Below are positions 31,896 to 40,912 of a stretch of 42,613 bases of DNA, one piece after another. Below the pieces are notes generated by a model, which ran no database searches, was not told the origin of the DNA, and was given only the letters and a program-made list of their open reading frames with translations. Both the position numbers and the translations under genes were made by a program. Origin of the DNA: an uncultured Bacteroidales bacterium. Lineage in GTDB: Bacteria > Bacteroidota > Bacteroidia > Bacteroidales > UBA932. The first letter of the stretch is position 1. Every line of letters starts with the position of its first letter. The stretch is taken from contig CALVDP010000017.1 of the NCBI GenBank assembly GCA_944326315.1, positions 1 to 42,613 on the forward strand. The letters are read 5' to 3'.

Positions 31896-33155
31896 ATGGA
31901 TATTTTTGACAGAATTACGAGAGACTCAGGCGGTCCTCTCGGACAGTACAGACAGAAGGCTTTCGGCTATTATATGTATCCGAAACTCGAAGGGGAGATC
32001 GGACCTCACATGAAATTCCGCGGGAAAGAGGTCCTCTGCTGGAGTCTCAACAATTATCTCGGGCTTGCGAACCATCCGGAGGTGAGGAAGACTGATGCCG
32101 AGGCTGCGGCAAAGTGGGGACTTGCATATCCTATGGGAAGCCGTATGATGTCGGGGCATACTTCACTTCACGAACAGTTCGAGCGCGAGCTTGCCGATTT
32201 CGAGCAGAAGGAGGATGCATTCCTGTTCAATTTCGGATATCAGGGAATAGTCTCCACGATTGACGCCCTGATGGACAGGCATGACATCATCGTATATGAT
32301 TCTGAGGCACATGCCTGCCTTATAGACGGTGCCCGCCTCCACATGGGCAAGAGGATGACATACCGTCACAATGACATAGAAAGCTGCGAGGCCACATTGA
32401 AGAGGGCTACCAAGCTGTGCGAGGAGACCGGAGGCGGTATCCTTCTCATCACGGAAGGTGTCTACGGAATGACCGGCGCACTCGGCATCCTTGACCAGAT
32501 CGTGGCTCTCAAGAAAAAATACAATTTCAGGATCCTGATCGACGATGCGCACGGCTTCGGCGTGATGGGAGAGCATGGCCGCGGTACATCGGAGCATTTC
32601 GGTGTCATGGACGGGGTGGACCTCTATATCGGTGCCTATGCGAAGTCAATGGCAAGCATCGGAGGCTTTGTCGCAGGACCGAAGGTCATCATAGACTACC
32701 TCAGATACAACCTGCGTTCGCAGATATATGCCAAGTCACTGCCTATGGCCTTCGTCGAGGGCGGTCTCAAGAGGCTTGAAATCATCCGCAGTGCTGAAGG
32801 CGACGAGCTGAGAAAGAAGCTCTTCAAGGTGACCCGCGCCCTCCAGAACGGTTTCCGCGAGCTCGGGTTCGATATCGGTCCGGCAGAGGCCTGTGTCACT
32901 CCGGTGGCCATCAAGGGAGGTGTCGGACAGGCTACCAAGATGGCTGTCGACCTCAGGGAGAACTACGGGATATTCTGTTCAATCGTCATCTATCCTGTCA
33001 TACCGAAGGGCATGATCATATTCAGGGTCATTCCTACGGCTGCACATTCCATGGAGGATGTGGAGTACACCCTCAAGACATTTGCCGAGATCAGGGCAAA
33101 GCTTGAAAGGGGAGAATACGACGGCGACGAGATTGTCGATATGGGTATCCATTAG
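31896..33155 (+). CDS. PLP-dependent alpha-oxoamine synthase (serine palmitoyltransferase/cysteate acyltransferase-like)
   Basis: A 419-residue fold-type I PLP enzyme of the alpha-oxoamine synthase family, which condenses an acyl thioester with an amino acid and releases CO2. Key residues: Lys250 forming the internal aldimine (YAKSMASIGGF), Asp217/His219 (DDAHGFG), His139 (SEAHACLIDG) and the early SLNNYLGLANHPEV loop. It belongs to a Bacteroidota subgroup with an extra N-terminus (MDIFDRITRD...PKLEGEIGP) and a YPMGSRMMSGHT motif, differing from the CAGSRFLNGT of the structurally known Sphingobacterium SPT. Candidates are serine palmitoyltransferase (sphingolipids), cysteate acyltransferase (capnine/sulfonolipids), or glycine C-acetyltransferase. 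The reductase and acyltransferase downstream favour a lipid role over threonine catabolism or biotin synthesis. Confidence 0.85.
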   Translation: MDIFDRITRDSGGPLGQYRQKAFGYYMYPKLEGEIGPHMKFRGKEVLCWSLNNYLGLANHPEVRKTDAEAAAKWGLAYPMGSRMMSGHTSLHEQFERELADFEQKEDAFLFNFGYQGIVSTIDALMDRHDIIVYDSEAHACLIDGARLHMGKRMTYRHNDIESCEATLKRATKLCEETGGGILLITEGVYGMTGALGILDQIVALKKKYNFRILIDDAHGFGVMGEHGRGTSEHFGVMDGVDLYIGAYAKSMASIGGFVAGPKVIIDYLRYNLRSQIYAKSLPMAFVEGGLKRLEIIRSAEGDELRKKLFKVTRALQNGFRELGFDIGPAEACVTPVAIKGGVGQATKMAVDLRENYGIFCSIVIYPVIPKGMIIFRVIPTAAHSMEDVEYTLKTFAEIRAKLERGEYDGDEIVDMGIH

Positions 33156-33166
33156 CAGACTCCGGA

Positions 33167-33988
33167 ATGAACAGTAAATTCTTCAAGGACAAGGTAATGA
33201 TCATAACAGGAGCCAGCTCAGGAATTGGGTTGGCTTCTGCCAAATTATTCGCATCCTTCGGCGCGAAACTGTCTTTGGCCGCAAGGTCTGCCGACAAGCT
33301 CGCAAAAATAGCGGAGGAGCTGTCGTCCGAGACCGAGGTCCTTTATGTCAGGGCCGACGTATCCGTCGAAGCGGACTGCAGGAACCTTATCGACAGGACA
33401 GTGGAGAAGTTCGGCAGGATAGATATACTGGTGAACAATGCCGGGCTGTCCATGCGGGCTATGTTCCGTGACCTGGACCTTTCTGTCATCAGGACTCTGA
33501 TGGATGTCAATTTCTGGGGTACGGTGTATTGCACCAAGTATGCTCTGCCATACCTGCTGCAGTCCAGGGGCTCTGTGGTGGGCGTCATATCCATCGCCGG
33601 ATATTCAGGGCTGCCCGGCAGGACCGGCTATGCTTCTTCAAAGTACGCCATACGCGGATTCCTGGATACGCTCAGGATCGAACACCTGTATGACGGTCTG
33701 CATGTGATGGTATTTGCCCCAGGTTTCACTGCTTCCAATGTCAGGAATGCCGCTCTTACGTCCGACGGGTCGCCTCAGGGCAAGACTCCTCGCGACGAAG
33801 GCAGGATGATGACTGCGGAGAAGGTGGCCATGTACCTTGCGAAAGGACTGATACGCAGGAAATCCCATATGATACTGACACCGATAGGGAAGCTTACGGT
33901 CCTGATGCACAATCTTTGGCCGTCACTTACCGACAGGCTTGAGTTCAGCTATATGGCCAAGGAGCCTGACAGTCCGTTCCACAAGTAA
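33167..33988 (+). CDS. Short-chain dehydrogenase/reductase, candidate 3-keto aminolipid reductase
   Basis: A 273-residue classical SDR: cofactor motif TGASSGIG (14-21), NNAG (90-93), catalytic Ser142 region (VISIAG) and YASSK with Tyr155 and Lys159. The Arg40 after the second strand (LAARS) suggests NADPH preference. SDRs of this size include 3-ketodihydrosphingosine reductases, whose substrate is the product of serine palmitoyltransferase. It starts 11 nt after the alpha-oxoamine synthase and ends 10 nt before the acyltransferase, so an operon is near certain. The C-terminal helix region LTPIGKLTVLMHNLWPSL could bind membrane, as in membrane-associated lipid reductases. Substrate assignment rests on neighbours, not on sequence. 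Confidence 0.85.
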   Translation: MNSKFFKDKVMIITGASSGIGLASAKLFASFGAKLSLAARSADKLAKIAEELSSETEVLYVRADVSVEADCRNLIDRTVEKFGRIDILVNNAGLSMRAMFRDLDLSVIRTLMDVNFWGTVYCTKYALPYLLQSRGSVVGVISIAGYSGLPGRTGYASSKYAIRGFLDTLRIEHLYDGLHVMVFAPGFTASNVRNAALTSDGSPQGKTPRDEGRMMTAEKVAMYLAKGLIRRKSHMILTPIGKLTVLMHNLWPSLTDRLEFSYMAKEPDSPFHK

Positions 33989-33998
33989 GCCGCAGATC

Positions 33999-35291
33999 AT
34001 GGATACAAGTACTGGATATACCGTTCCGGATCTTCTCGGAAGCACCTATCTCTATTCGGGATATGACGGTGCGGACATGGGTTTCTGTTTTGTCGTGGGG
34101 CTTACCATGGCTGTGGACAGGCCTCTTCTTGAACGGGCTTTGAATGAGCTTATGCCGCGCTTTCCGCAGCTTTGGCTGAAGGCGGTGAGGGACGGGGACT
34201 CACTGGCCTATGCCAGGCGTACAGGCCCGGTCCGTGTGCTGCATGTCAGGGACAGAAAGGATTTTGCGGCTTCCGGCGCGTTCGGACACGAATGTCTCTT
34301 CGCGGTGTTCGTGCACCACAAGACAGTGTATTTCGATTTCCACAGGGCCCTCACGGACGAGAAGGGCATTGTACCGTTTGTCCGTGCCGTGCTGTTCCAC
34401 TATCTGAGGCTCGGGGGATATGAAGTGGAGAATGACGGCAGTGTCATCACCGCAGACAGCCAGTATCATGACATTGAGGCGGATGACGCCTTCGTCAGGC
34501 TGGATGACATCCCTGCATCGCGTCCTATATGGTACATGGATGCGAAATCCGCACATGTCCCATGCGGCAGTCAGGAGGATGGCTACTGTGTGACACGTAT
34601 TCACATGCCTCTGCAGAAGGTCAAGGGCGAGCCGAGGCAATACCTGTCCATGCCGTCCACAGTGGTATCCCCGTTTTTCGCACAGGCCCTGCTTGAGGAA
34701 TTCCCGGAGGCCGATATTCCAGGGGAGTATATCGTATCCTATATCCAGGTGAACCTGCGCCAGTATTTCCCGGCGACGACTTTCCGCCCTTTCTTCGTGA
34801 ACCTGCCTCTGGCATACAACAGACGTATAGCCGACTACCCGGTATCCACTGTCCTGATGTCTCAGAAAAAGCTTCTTGAGGCACAGTTGAAGACGGATGC
34901 GCTGGCCTACAATGCCCAGCGGAGGATCAGTGAACTGGACAGCATCCTTGGCAAGGGGTCTCTGGAGGATAAGACCGCAGCCATGCTGTCGGTAATCGAC
35001 GAAGATGCCCGCTCGGCCACATATTCGCTCTGCAACATTGGTAATGTGATAATACCAGAGACGATGTTGCGGTATATCACGGAGTTTTATCCTGTAGTGC
35101 CTCCTGCGCTGTTCCCGTTCGGCATATCCACGGTCAATTTCAAGGGTGACCTGGCTATCACGGTGACATCACGTGCCGGAAGCGGCGTGTGCCGCAGGTT
35201 TGTCAGTCTCCTGCAGCAGTATGACATGCCGGCATTCATTTCCGAGACTTATCGCCACAGCCCGCTGAAACATAAACAGGAATTCCGATGA
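33999..35291 (+). CDS. Condensation/alcohol-acetyltransferase-fold acyltransferase
   Basis: A 430-residue protein resembling the CAT-like acyltransferase superfamily (alcohol acetyltransferases, NRPS condensation domains, wax-ester synthases). The active-site region reads FHRALTDEKG (His115, Asp120), followed by the usual helix (VRAVLFHYLRL). This family normally has H-x3-D-G; here the spacing is H-x4-D and the glycine is displaced. A late SLCNIGNVIIPETM ... STVNFKGDLAITVTSRAG region resembles the N-(V/I)-G and DFG-like segments of the second half. Near a condensing enzyme and reductase, it could N-acylate the amino-lipid base, a step for which Bacteroidota candidates are poorly known to me. 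The frame opens at 33939 within the reductase; ATG 33999 is chosen. Its stop overlaps the next ATG. Confidence 0.7.
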   Translation: MDTSTGYTVPDLLGSTYLYSGYDGADMGFCFVVGLTMAVDRPLLERALNELMPRFPQLWLKAVRDGDSLAYARRTGPVRVLHVRDRKDFAASGAFGHECLFAVFVHHKTVYFDFHRALTDEKGIVPFVRAVLFHYLRLGGYEVENDGSVITADSQYHDIEADDAFVRLDDIPASRPIWYMDAKSAHVPCGSQEDGYCVTRIHMPLQKVKGEPRQYLSMPSTVVSPFFAQALLEEFPEADIPGEYIVSYIQVNLRQYFPATTFRPFFVNLPLAYNRRIADYPVSTVLMSQKKLLEAQLKTDALAYNAQRRISELDSILGKGSLEDKTAAMLSVIDEDARSATYSLCNIGNVIIPETMLRYITEFYPVVPPALFPFGISTVNFKGDLAITVTSRAGSGVCRRFVSLLQQYDMPAFISETYRHSPLKHKQEFR

Positions 35292-37342
35292 AAATGATAA
35301 AGATCAAAAATCCGTACAAGGTTTTCGTGCCTCTTGCGATCCTTTTCGTGATCCTCTTCCTGATATTCCCGAGGATGGGCAAGTTCAACTATGACTACAA
35401 GAAAGGGTCACCGTGGATGTATGAGCCTCTTGTGGCGCAGTTCGATTTCCCTATCCTGAAAACGGATGCGCAGATACAGGAGGAGAAGTCCCTGCTCGGT
35501 TCCAGCATCATCCCGTATTTCAGGTATTCGGACGCTGTAGTCCATGACCAGCTGGATGCCGTGGAGCAGCTGGACCTGAAAGACAACAATGGATACAAGC
35601 CGGAGATACTGAGTGCCTTCGCCAGGCTGTACAACACAGGCATAGTGTCTGAATCCGGCTCCGAGTATCTTCCCGAGGGGAAGACGTTCGACGCCAACGT
35701 GATTTTCGTCCAGAAGGACCGCCGTGCCAGGAAAGTGCCTTCAAGCGAGGTCTACACCATGTCAGAGGCCAAGGATTTCCTCCTGCTCTTCCTGACGGAA
35801 TCCAAGATAAACTGTGATGTGGATTCGCTGTGCAGGGCTGCCGGACTTTATGATCTTCTCAAGCCTAATCTGCTGTTCGACAGGCAGACGACAGACCTTG
35901 TCCATGAGGAATCCGTGGACTATGTGTCACCGACATCCGGCGTGGTGAATGCCGGGCAGCTCATAGTCTCCACAGGTGAAATCATTACGGCCGAGATCGA
36001 GCAGCTTCTGGATTCCTACAAGGCGGAATACGAGGACAGCCTCGGCTACAGCGGGCCGAGGATATTGCTGTGGATAGGGAACATTCTGCTGGCCCTGGCC
36101 CTCGTCACTGTGTTGTTCTTCGCCATATACTACACCAATGACTGGCTCTTCGGGGAGATGAACAAGTATCTGTATCTTCTTACAGTGTACCTGCTTGCCA
36201 CAGTGCTTGCCCTTGTGGTGGAGAAAGTCGATCCGACACTGCTGGCAATGACGCCTTTCACGCTGATAGCCTTGTATCTGGTGGCTTTCTTCAAGAAGCG
36301 TGTCGTGCTTCCGGTGTATATCCTCGCCCTGCTCCCGCTGCTGATATTCTCGCATAACGGTGTGGAGTTCTTCGTGATGTACCTTGTGGCAGGCATCATC
36401 ACGATATTCGTGACAGAGAGGTTCAACAGAGGCTGGAAGCAGTTCATCACGGCCCTTATCGTCTTCCTGGTGATTGTGACTGTGTATTTCGCTTTCCGCC
36501 TGATAGACGGCATCAGCGGCTTCCATGACTACAAGAACATACTGTACCTGTTCATCGGTTCTTTCCTGTCTGTGGCCGGGTATCCGCTCATCTACCTCTT
36601 CGAGCGTATGTTCCAGCTTGTGTCCAACAACAGGCTGGCGGAGCTGACCGACCCGAGCAACAAGCTTCTGAGGGAGCTTGCCCACAAGGCTCCGGGTACT
36701 TTCCAGCATTCTCTGCAGGTGATGAATCTTGCTGATGCAGCGGCCCGTTCGATTGATGCCAATGTGCTCCTGGTGAGGGCCGGGGCAATGTACCACGACA
36801 TTGGAAAGACGGCGAATCCGCAGTGTTTCATAGAGAATGAGACTCTCGGTGTCCGCTACCATGACGGATTGTCCCCGAGGGAAAGCGCCGTCGAGATCAT
36901 CAAGCATGTCCCTGACGGAATGGCCCTTGCCGACAAGTACAAGCTTCCGGATATTGTCAAGGAGTTCATCATGACACATCACGGAACGACCTGTACGGCA
37001 TATTTCTACAACAAGTACATTTCTTCGGGAGGCGACCCTGCCAATGCCGATGATTTCTATTACAAGGGCAGGAAGCCTTGTACCAAGGAGCAGATAATCG
37101 TCATGCTCTGCGATACGCTGGAGGCTGCATCCCGCACGCTGAAGGATTATTCCGCGGAGACGGTCTCATCCCTTGTGGAGAATATAGTGAAATCGAAAAT
37201 GGCCGAAGGACAGTTCGACGAGGCTGACATTTCCCTGAAGGAGTTGGATATTGTCAAGAGTGTGCTCAAGTCCTACCTCCAGCAGGTGTATCATGCCCGC
37301 ATAGCCTATCCAAAGCGGATGCCGCAGCGACGCAAATCCTGA
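35288..37342 (+). CDS. 7TM-HD family cyclic-dinucleotide phosphodiesterase (PgpH-like)
   Basis: The 684-residue membrane protein has one N-terminal helix (VFVPLAILFVILFLIF), an extracytoplasmic 7TMR-HDED-like domain (~40-250) with VDYVSPTSGVVNAGQLIVSTGEIIT, about seven transmembrane helices (~255-430), and a cytoplasmic HD domain with FQHSLQVMNLADAAA, MYHDIGKT and MTHHGT. This architecture is that of PgpH, a c-di-AMP phosphodiesterase. c-di-AMP commonly controls potassium and osmotic balance, and a K+/H+ antiporter is encoded elsewhere in this window. The start (ATG 35288) overlaps the acyltransferase stop by 4 nt (ATGA), so translation is coupled; an in-frame ATG at 35294 is also possible. 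Signal specificity is inferred from the family. Confidence 0.88.
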   Translation: MKMIKIKNPYKVFVPLAILFVILFLIFPRMGKFNYDYKKGSPWMYEPLVAQFDFPILKTDAQIQEEKSLLGSSIIPYFRYSDAVVHDQLDAVEQLDLKDNNGYKPEILSAFARLYNTGIVSESGSEYLPEGKTFDANVIFVQKDRRARKVPSSEVYTMSEAKDFLLLFLTESKINCDVDSLCRAAGLYDLLKPNLLFDRQTTDLVHEESVDYVSPTSGVVNAGQLIVSTGEIITAEIEQLLDSYKAEYEDSLGYSGPRILLWIGNILLALALVTVLFFAIYYTNDWLFGEMNKYLYLLTVYLLATVLALVVEKVDPTLLAMTPFTLIALYLVAFFKKRVVLPVYILALLPLLIFSHNGVEFFVMYLVAGIITIFVTERFNRGWKQFITALIVFLVIVTVYFAFRLIDGISGFHDYKNILYLFIGSFLSVAGYPLIYLFERMFQLVSNNRLAELTDPSNKLLRELAHKAPGTFQHSLQVMNLADAAARSIDANVLLVRAGAMYHDIGKTANPQCFIENETLGVRYHDGLSPRESAVEIIKHVPDGMALADKYKLPDIVKEFIMTHHGTTCTAYFYNKYISSGGDPANADDFYYKGRKPCTKEQIIVMLCDTLEAASRTLKDYSAETVSSLVENIVKSKMAEGQFDEADISLKELDIVKSVLKSYLQQVYHARIAYPKRMPQRRKS

Positions 37343-37344
37343 AT

Positions 37345-37375
37345 TTTGATTTTAGACGGAGATTGCTTATATTTG
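37345..37375 (+). promoter_or_regulatory. Full Bacteroidota promoter for tig
   Basis: TTTG (37345-37348), a 19-nt spacer and TATATTTG (37368-37375). The box begins 25 nt after the PgpH-like stop. The leader to the ATG at 37484 is about 100 nt. Confidence 0.8.
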
Positions 37376-37483
37376 CGCCCTTGCTCCGGACCGGGACAGA
37401 TGAACATGCGGGGAACTGCCTGAGTGACAATCCTGCGCCGGTGCCGGATGCCGGGAATGAACAAGAAAACAAATATCATTACC

Positions 37484-38800
37484 ATGAAAATAGAACAGAA
37501 TAAAATCGATGACCTCAATATCGAGCTCATGCTTTCCATCGGGAAGGATGATTATTCGGAGAAGAGGAGAAAAAGACTGAACGAGCACAAGCGTACCGCC
37601 GAACTCAAGGGTTTCAGGAAAGGTATGGCTCCTATGAGTATCATTGAGAAGATCTACGGCCAGTCATGCCTGGTGGATTCTGTCAATGACCTGATATCAG
37701 AGTCTCTGAACAATTTCATCAAGGAAAATGACCTCAAGGTGATCGGTGAGCCGCTTCCTGCAGAGGGTCAGGAAAGCGTGGAGTGGAAGAACGGGAACGA
37801 CTTCGAGTTCAAGTTCGACATAGCCCTTGCTCCCAAGGTGGATTTCGAGCTTAGCAAGGATGATGTCATACCTTATTATAATATAGGGATTTCCGACCAG
37901 GCCAAGAAAGAGATGAAAGAGAATCTGCTCAAGCAGTACGGCTCCCTTGAAGACGGCGAGGCAGCCAAGGAAGAAGACTTCATCATAGCCGACTTCGTGC
38001 AGGGTGACACAAGCGTTGAAGGTACATACGTGGCGCTCCGCAATGTGGCTGAAGCCGTAAGGCCTTCATTCATAGGTCTCAAGCCAGGGGATACGATAGA
38101 TGTGAATGTGAACGAAGCCTTCACCAACGAGGAGGACAGGGCAGCCATGCTGAAGGTGAAGAAGGAAGAGCTTGCTACCCTCGACCCGGCCTACAAGATG
38201 ACTGTGAAGAATGTCAAGACATTCGTTTCCGCTCCGCTTGTGCAGGATACGTTCGACAAGATATTCGGAGAAGGCAACGTCAAGTCTGAGCAGGAATTCG
38301 ACGCGAAGATAGAGGAGAGACTTGCTGCTGAATACAAGCAGGAATCCGACTTCCGTTTCATGAAGGATGCCAAGGACTACCTTGTAAAGAAAGCCGACAT
38401 CGCCCTTCCGGAGAAATTCCTCAAGAGGTGGATATATGTAGCCAATGACGGCAAGTTCACCATGGAGGATATCGAGAAGGAATTCGGACTTTTCCTGGTG
38501 GACTACCGCTGGCAGATGGTAAGGAATTACCTGATGGAGAAATATTCCGTGAAGATAGAGGATGCCGATCTTCTGGCAAGTGCCAAGGGGTATGCTGCAT
38601 ACCAGTTTGCCATGTACGGCATAAACAATGTGCCGGATGACCAGCTGGAATCATACGCGAAGACAATCCTGTCACAGGAAAAGGAAGGCCGTCGCGTACT
38701 GGAGCAGGTAGAGGACACCAAGACAATAGATGCAGTCAGGGAGGCCGTGACCCTCAAGACTTCCACTCTCACTGTCGAGCAGTTCCGCGAGCTGAAATAA
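37484..38800 (+). CDS. tig: Trigger factor
   Basis: This ribosome-bound chaperone meets nascent chains at the exit tunnel. The ATG at 37484 gives 438 residues. The ribosome-binding loop is GFRKGMAP (43-50), close to the family's GFRxGKxP, followed by MSIIEKIYG. The middle region, where PPIase-type trigger factors have an FKBP domain, is present but poorly conserved (DFIIADFVQGDTSVEGTYVA...FIGLKPGDTIDVNV), which is usual for this phylum. A helical C-terminal arm follows (KRWIYVANDGKFTMEDIEKE onward). The frame opens at 37424, but those codons lie in the leader. It is followed within 29 nt by clpP and then clpX, the classical tig-clpP-clpX order, so one protein quality-control operon is likely. 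Confidence 0.93.
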   Translation: MKIEQNKIDDLNIELMLSIGKDDYSEKRRKRLNEHKRTAELKGFRKGMAPMSIIEKIYGQSCLVDSVNDLISESLNNFIKENDLKVIGEPLPAEGQESVEWKNGNDFEFKFDIALAPKVDFELSKDDVIPYYNIGISDQAKKEMKENLLKQYGSLEDGEAAKEEDFIIADFVQGDTSVEGTYVALRNVAEAVRPSFIGLKPGDTIDVNVNEAFTNEEDRAAMLKVKKEELATLDPAYKMTVKNVKTFVSAPLVQDTFDKIFGEGNVKSEQEFDAKIEERLAAEYKQESDFRFMKDAKDYLVKKADIALPEKFLKRWIYVANDGKFTMEDIEKEFGLFLVDYRWQMVRNYLMEKYSVKIEDADLLASAKGYAAYQFAMYGINNVPDDQLESYAKTILSQEKEGRRVLEQVEDTKTIDAVREAVTLKTSTLTVEQFRELK

Positions 38801-38829
38801 TCAGTCTGCCTGTGAAGTCATAAAAAGAA

Positions 38830-39510
38830 ATGGATATGGAAAAGGAGTTTGAAAAATACGCAAGGCTGCATTGCGGAATCAGTTCGATGACGCTGCACCG
38901 TTATGGATCGGCTGTGGATGCATATATCAATCCGACCATCATCGAGGAGCGCAAGCTGAATGTAGCATCGATGGATGTGTTCAGCCGTCTGCTTATGGAC
39001 AGGATCATCTTTCTCGGAGTGCCGATAGATGATGATGTGGCCAATATCATACAGGCACAGCTCCTTTTCCTGGCTTCCACGGACAGCAGTGCTGACGTAT
39101 CGATATATCTGAACACTCCGGGCGGGTCCGTTTCCGCCGGTCTGGGGATATATGACACCATGCAGCTTATCGAGCCTGATGTAGCTACGATATGCACGGG
39201 AATGGCAGCCTCGATGGGGGCTATACTGCTCTGTGCCGGAGTGAAGGGGAAGCGATCTGCCCTGCCTCATTCCAGAATCATGATACACCAGCCTCTCGGC
39301 GGAGCGAATGGCCAGGCTTCTGATATAGAGATCGCCGCAAGGGAGATCATGAAAGTGAAGAAGGAGCTTTATACCATTCTGTCCGAGCGGACAGGCAAGC
39401 CTTACGGGACAATCGAGTCAGATGCCGACAGGGATTTCTGGATGACCTCCGCTGAAGCTCTCGAATACGGCATGATCGACGAGATACTCTCCGGGAAGAA
39501 AAACAAGTGA
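38830..39510 (+). CDS. clpP: ATP-dependent Clp protease proteolytic subunit
   Basis: A 226-residue serine peptidase forming the ClpP barrel, fed by the ClpX unfoldase encoded next. Catalytic Ser128 lies in GMAASMGA and His153 in HSRIMIHQP; the Asp is in the SDADRDFWM segment. SIYLNTPGGSV is the substrate-binding strand. Compared with E. coli there is a longer N-terminus (about 40 residues before ERKLNVASMDVFSRLL), seen in Bacteroidota ClpP and perhaps processed. A second start, two codons later, is possible (ATG 38836). The downstream clpX ATG is 71 nt away. Confidence 0.97.
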   Translation: MDMEKEFEKYARLHCGISSMTLHRYGSAVDAYINPTIIEERKLNVASMDVFSRLLMDRIIFLGVPIDDDVANIIQAQLLFLASTDSSADVSIYLNTPGGSVSAGLGIYDTMQLIEPDVATICTGMAASMGAILLCAGVKGKRSALPHSRIMIHQPLGGANGQASDIEIAAREIMKVKKELYTILSERTGKPYGTIESDADRDFWMTSAEALEYGMIDEILSGKKNK

Positions 39511-39581
39511 AAGCAATTTGACGCTCCGTCCGGATCTGCATGGCATGAAGGTCGCGAAGGACAGGGCTTGATTTGACAAAG

Positions 39582-40820
39582 ATGGCAAAAGGAAGGAACT
39601 ATAAGGAAGAAAGACATTGCGTATTCTGCGGCAGGGGAGAGAGTGAAGTCCCTCTCTTGCTGCAGGGGCTGGATTCTGCCATTTGCAGCGACTGTGTCAA
39701 GCTTTGCAGTGATTATATCGCGAATCTTGAGAAATCATCGCAGCCTGCACCGGACCGTATTGCCAAGCTCCTGAAACCTAAGGAGATCAAGGAATATCTG
39801 GATCAGTATGTCATAGGGCAGGACAGGGCCAAGAAGCTTCTTGCGGTGGCGGTCTACAACCATTACAAGAGAATAAACAACAATCTTGTATCCTCGGGCC
39901 CCGATGATCTTGAACTGGAGAAGTCCAATATACTGATGGTAGGCCCTACCGGGACGGGGAAGACGCTGATGGCCAAGACAATAGCCAAGCTTCTGGAAGT
40001 CCCGTTCACTATAGTTGACGCTACCGTGCTGACAGAGGCGGGATATGTGGGCGAGGATGTCGAAAGCATCCTGACCAGACTGCTCCAGGAAGCGGACTAC
40101 AATGTCAAGCTTGCAGAGAGAGGGATTGTCTTCATAGACGAGATAGACAAGATAGCCCGCAAGAGCGACAATCCTTCAATCACAAGGGACGTGTCCGGAG
40201 AAGGCGTGCAGCAGGCCATGCTCAAGCTTCTCGAAGGCAATGTGGTGAATGTTCCGCCGAAGGGTGGACGCAAGCATCCTGAACAGGAATTCGTACAGGT
40301 GAACACCCAGAATATCCTGTTTATCTGCGGCGGAGCTTTCGAGGGAATCGAACGCCGCATAGCACAGCGTCTCAATACCCAGGTGATAGGCTACGGCTCG
40401 ACTCACAGACAGCAGGTCGACAGGAACAATCTTCTCCAGTATGTGTCCGCCCAGGATTTGAGGGCATACGGGTTGATACCTGAAATCATCGGGCGTCTTC
40501 CTGTAATCACCTATCTGGACCAGTTGGACAGGGCTGCCTTGCTCAGGATACTGACAGAACCGAAGAATGCCATCATACGCCAGTATGAGAAGATGTTCGA
40601 GCTTGACGGGCTCAAGCTGGTGATAGAGCCTGCTGTACTGGACCTTATCGTGGACACTTCCATAGAAAACAGGCTGGGTGCAAGGGGACTGCGTTCCATC
40701 TGCGAGAAAATCATGACAGATGCAATGTACGAGGCCCCGAGCTCAAGGAAGAAGACCTTTGACCTTACTCTTGACTACGCGAAAGCCCGCCTTGATTCTG
40801 TACCGGCAAATGCCGGCTGA
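39582..40820 (+). CDS. clpX: ATP-dependent unfoldase ClpX
   Basis: A 412-residue AAA+ unfoldase that selects substrates and threads them into ClpP. The N-terminal zinc-binding domain has Cys13, Cys16, Cys35 and Cys38 (CVFC...CSDC). The AAA+ domain shows Walker A GPTGTGKT, Walker [11 protein letters not shown], the pore-loop region [10 protein letters not shown], and the ClpX-specific IGYGSTHR (RKH-like loop region) and sensor 2 GARGLRSI. The reading frame begins with an in-frame TTG at 39573, but ATG 39582 ([13 protein letters not shown]) gives the standard zinc-finger spacing and is chosen. It is the last gene of the tig-clpP-clpX group. Confidence 0.96.
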   Translation: MAKGRNYKEERHCVFCGRGESEVPLLLQGLDSAICSDCVKLCSDYIANLEKSSQPAPDRIAKLLKPKEIKEYLDQYVIGQDRAKKLLAVAVYNHYKRINNNLVSSGPDDLELEKSNILMVGPTGTGKTLMAKTIAKLLEVPFTIVDATVLTEAGYVGEDVESILTRLLQEADYNVKLAERGIVFIDEIDKIARKSDNPSITRDVSGEGVQQAMLKLLEGNVVNVPPKGGRKHPEQEFVQVNTQNILFICGGAFEGIERRIAQRLNTQVIGYGSTHRQQVDRNNLLQYVSAQDLRAYGLIPEIIGRLPVITYLDQLDRAALLRILTEPKNAIIRQYEKMFELDGLKLVIEPAVLDLIVDTSIENRLGARGLRSICEKIMTDAMYEAPSSRKKTFDLTLDYAKARLDSVPANAG

Positions 40821-40912
40821 CCGGCGCATCGTGCGGGCCTTGAGAGGATCCGTCATGGTGCTTCCGGGATATTGAACGATACACCTTTAAACAATTAATA
40901 AAAGTAAGTAAA

